Shown here: piece by piece, positions 62,088 through 64,000 of the stretch
Numbering within the stretch: the first letter of the stretch is position 1
How the letters are laid out: every line of letters starts with the position of its first letter
From: Bacteroidetes bacterium UBA6161
GTDB taxonomy: Bacteria > Bacteroidota > Bacteroidia > NS11-12g > UBA955
Direction: 5' to 3'
DNA length: 64,000 bases
NCBI GenBank assembly: GCA_002422315.1
Contig: DIUJ01000004.1
Location: forward strand, 68,839 to 132,838
Notes under the pieces: model-generated
Database searches by the model: none
Told to the model about the DNA's origin: nothing
Seen by the model: the letters and a program-made list of their open reading frames with translations, nothing else
Program-made: the position numbers and the translations under genes

Positions 62088-63752
62088 TTAAAATGTTTCG
62101 GTGTAGTATCTATTTCCGACCCAAAAATATCGTCTGTTAACGAAATTAGAATCGGTAAAAGTAGCATTACCAGCAGGATTACCTCCTGTAACATGAAAAT
62201 CACTAAAAGCAGCATGCTGATTTACGAAAGCAGCTCCTTGGAAATTAAAAGAAACTGGAGTAAATACAGAATTCATTTCCATTTCTATTTGTTGCATTTT
62301 TATATTGTCTACACAATATGCCAAACAAGTAATCGCACCAAATTGAGCTGCACTTTCTTTTGCAAGTGCTAAGGATTCCTCAAATGAATCCGTTTTAATT
62401 ACTATTAAGAATGGTCCGAAAATTTCGTTTTGAAAATTCTTCTTTTCTTTACTTGTTGTTTTTACTATTGTCAAAGATTGTGTCTTTGCATCTGTAAACT
62501 CTTCATTGTTTATTGAATTAGAAAGTAATATTTGCTCGTTAAAGTCATTTGTTTTTAATTCAATATTTCTGAGTGTATTATCGTTTTGAATTGCGCCAAA
62601 TGTTGCAGGACCAGCTTTAGGATTTTGAGACATAGCTTCTGCAGCTATTTTTAGTTTATCACAAAAATCATCAAAACCAATCACACCATCTGGGGTTTTT
62701 ATCCCATCCTTTGAAACATAAATATTTTGTGGGGCTGTGCACATTTGACCAGAATATAAACTTGCAGAAAATATTAAATTCTGGATACTTTTATCTAAAT
62801 TATCGGATGAATCTACTAAAACTGAATTTACTCCGGCTTGCTCAGTAAAAACAATCTTATTCTTTAAAGTATATAAATAAGAAGCGAAACTATTTCCACC
62901 GGTATAGTCAATTAGCTTTACAGCAGGGTCTTCACATAAAATCTTGGTTATTGGATTAGCAACTGTATCAACAGCTAACTGAATTATATTTTTATTAAGA
63001 CCGTGTTTATCTAAAACATTTTGAATTATGTCAACTATTATCGCAAGTGGTAATATTGCTTTTGGATGAGGTTTTACAATTACAGTATTGCCAGTTATTA
63101 GGTTTGCAATAATACTTGGAAAAGAATTCCAAGAAGGAAAAGTTGAACAACCAATTACAAGACCAACTCCTACGGAGACAGGTTTGTAATTTTTAAATAA
63201 TTTTAGTGAGAACTTGCCAAAGTCTTTTTCCCAATTTACAGAAGAAGGAAACTTATTTAATTCATGGTAAGCTACAGCTAAGACTTCCAAACCACGGTCA
63301 AGTGCATGTGGGCCACTTGCTTGAAAAGACATCATAAAAGACTGACCAGTAGTGTGCATTGTTGCGTAAGCTAAATCAAAAAATACTTGGGGGGTACCCA
63401 GAGAATTAAATATATCGCATAACACTTCAAAACGTTTATTAACAGAAAATGCAGACCAATCGAGGAAAGCATTTTGTGAATTTTGTATTAAAATATCGTT
63501 AGAATAAGCATTGTAATTAATACCTAAACCAACATTTAAGAAGGGCGAAACTTCTTCTCCTAAGAGAGAAGCGGAAGGATCCATTTGGTGAAAATCGGAA
63601 TTTAGCGTATTTTGAAATTTGGCAAGAGCATTAGTATTAAAACTTGTATCATAAGCTCTTAGGTCTTCAGGGTAGAAGGCATAAAACTGTCTGTTAGTGT
63701 AATTAGAGTATAAAGCCTCTAGATTATCAATAGAAATAGGATTTGAATTCAT
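62088..63752 (-). CDS. paaN: PaaN-type aldehyde dehydrogenase (phenylacetate degradation protein)
   Basis: 554 residues from the ATG at 63752; the -7 box at 63757-63764 argues against the upstream start. The PaaN pattern includes SGPHALDRGLEVLA, VGVGLVIGCSTFPSWNSFP, KPHPKAILPLA, TEQAGVNSVL and YSGQMCTAPQN with the catalytic Cys. PaaN-type enzymes are aldehyde dehydrogenase homologues linked to phenylacetate degradation, in ring-opening or NAD(P)-dependent oxidation. No other paa gene is in the window. Confidence 0.85.
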   Translation of the reverse strand: MNSNPISIDNLEALYSNYTNRQFYAFYPEDLRAYDTSFNTNALAKFQNTLNSDFHQMDPSASLLGEEVSPFLNVGLGINYNAYSNDILIQNSQNAFLDWSAFSVNKRFEVLCDIFNSLGTPQVFFDLAYATMHTTGQSFMMSFQASGPHALDRGLEVLAVAYHELNKFPSSVNWEKDFGKFSLKLFKNYKPVSVGVGLVIGCSTFPSWNSFPSIIANLITGNTVIVKPHPKAILPLAIIVDIIQNVLDKHGLNKNIIQLAVDTVANPITKILCEDPAVKLIDYTGGNSFASYLYTLKNKIVFTEQAGVNSVLVDSSDNLDKSIQNLIFSASLYSGQMCTAPQNIYVSKDGIKTPDGVIGFDDFCDKLKIAAEAMSQNPKAGPATFGAIQNDNTLRNIELKTNDFNEQILLSNSINNEEFTDAKTQSLTIVKTTSKEKKNFQNEIFGPFLIVIKTDSFEESLALAKESAAQFGAITCLAYCVDNIKMQQIEMEMNSVFTPVSFNFQGAAFVNQHAAFSDFHVTGGNPAGNATFTDSNFVNRRYFWVGNRYYTETF

Positions 63753-63756
63753 GAGG

Positions 63757-63764
63757 CAAAAGTA
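63757..63764 (-). promoter_or_regulatory. -7 promoter box of paaN
   Basis: TACTTTTG on the minus strand ends 4 bases before the ATG, giving an almost leaderless message. It lies inside or next to the T tract of the rRNA terminator. Confidence 0.5.
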
Positions 63765-63769
63765 CAAAA

Positions 63770-63793
63770 AAAAAGCCCCTAAAAAAGGGGCTA
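63770..63793 (-). terminator. Terminator of the rRNA operon
   Basis: On the minus strand AGCCCC, a T-rich loop and GGGGCT are followed by a T run, 13 bases beyond the 5S end. Confidence 0.8.
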
Positions 63794-63805
63794 TTAATAT
63801 AAAGA

Positions 63806-63916
63806 TTCGGCAACGACATACTTTCCCGGCTGTAACACCAGTATCATCTGCGCTGATGGGCTTAACTTCTCTGTTCGGAATGGTAAGAGGTGGACACCAT
63901 CGCTATAGTTGCCATA
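63806..63916 (-). rRNA. rrf: 5S ribosomal RNA
   Basis: Reading the minus strand, the ends GGCAAC and GTTGCC pair as helix I. Inside are GGTGTCCACCTCTTACCATTCCGAACAG-type loop B/C sequence (CCGAACAGAGAAGTTAAG) and GCCGGGAAAGTATG, all 5S hallmarks. It follows the 23S gene in the usual order; ends are approximate. Confidence 0.93.
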
Positions 63917-63957
63917 AAGGCTGTATGACAGAAATTGAAAGTAAAAAATAAAAATCT

Positions 63958-64000
63958 TCAGGCAAGTCTACGGGTAATTAGTACTACTCGGCTATGACAT
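63958..64000 (-). rRNA. rrl: 23S ribosomal RNA, 3' end only
   Basis: The minus strand reads GCCGAGTAGTACTAATTACC and then CGTAGACTTGCC, typical of the last bases of 23S rRNA. The rest of the gene and the operon lie right of the window. The exact 3' end is approximate. Confidence 0.8.

Overview
The window is chromosomal DNA of an AT-rich member of the Bacteroidota; the family cannot be fixed from what is visible. Three lines of evidence support this. Many secreted proteins end in type IX secretion (T9SS) sorting domains, and one ends in a gliding-motility-associated C-terminal domain. TonB-dependent receptors carry the N-terminal carboxypeptidase-regulatory-like domain. Promoters follow the Bacteroidota pattern (-7 box TAnnTTTG), often only a few bases from the start codon. 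Several families present (DUF5689, DUF3822, DUF4159) are mainly found in this phylum.

Layout. 1-397: start of a tail-specific (C-terminal processing) protease running off the left edge. 744-6815: a T9SS-exported ice-binding-like protein, a giant FnIII/jelly-roll T9SS protein and a YkuK-type protein. 7115-24691: a surface nucleic-acid scavenging cluster, with a TonB receptor, a double DUF5689 lipoprotein, a lamin-tail T9SS protein, an EEP nuclease, a T9SS endonuclease I, a split 5'-nucleotidase (catalytic and C-terminal domains on adjacent genes), a lamin-tail/PKD gliding-type protein and a large T9SS 5'-nucleotidase. Together they could cut extracellular DNA or RNA to nucleotides, remove phosphate and import a product. 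25711-28374: a TonB receptor behind a TPP riboswitch, hence probably a thiamin importer.

28434-35289 is an accessory (defence) island. A C-protein-like regulator, a cytosine-5 methyltransferase reduced to 44 codons, a Nudix hydrolase, a PLD/SF2-helicase/DUF3427 protein and an HNH nuclease are followed by two broken genes, two copies of a structured palindromic repeat and a mazEF pair. A third copy of the repeat lies at 25347. The first four genes are chained by ATGA overlaps.

35499-63752 is mostly housekeeping: menA-menC, a tiny Cys-rich protein, a lipid kinase, DUF4159, aminopeptidase P, isocitrate dehydrogenase, a three-gene HlyD-like/VTC/DUF4956 operon, an IscA-like protein lacking its C-terminal cysteines, methylmalonyl-CoA mutase, dnaA, an MFS transporter, a BamA-like protein, a TolC/adaptor pair, ahcY, an NlpC/P60 hydrolase, pyrE, Nudix, coaD, rsmD, DUF3822, a YceI lipoprotein and paaN. 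The right edge holds the end of an rRNA operon on the minus strand (23S 3' end, 5S and a terminator).

The best candidates for something under-described are the methyltransferase-less helicase/PLD/Nudix/HNH operon, the nucleic-acid foraging locus and the covarying palindromic repeat family.
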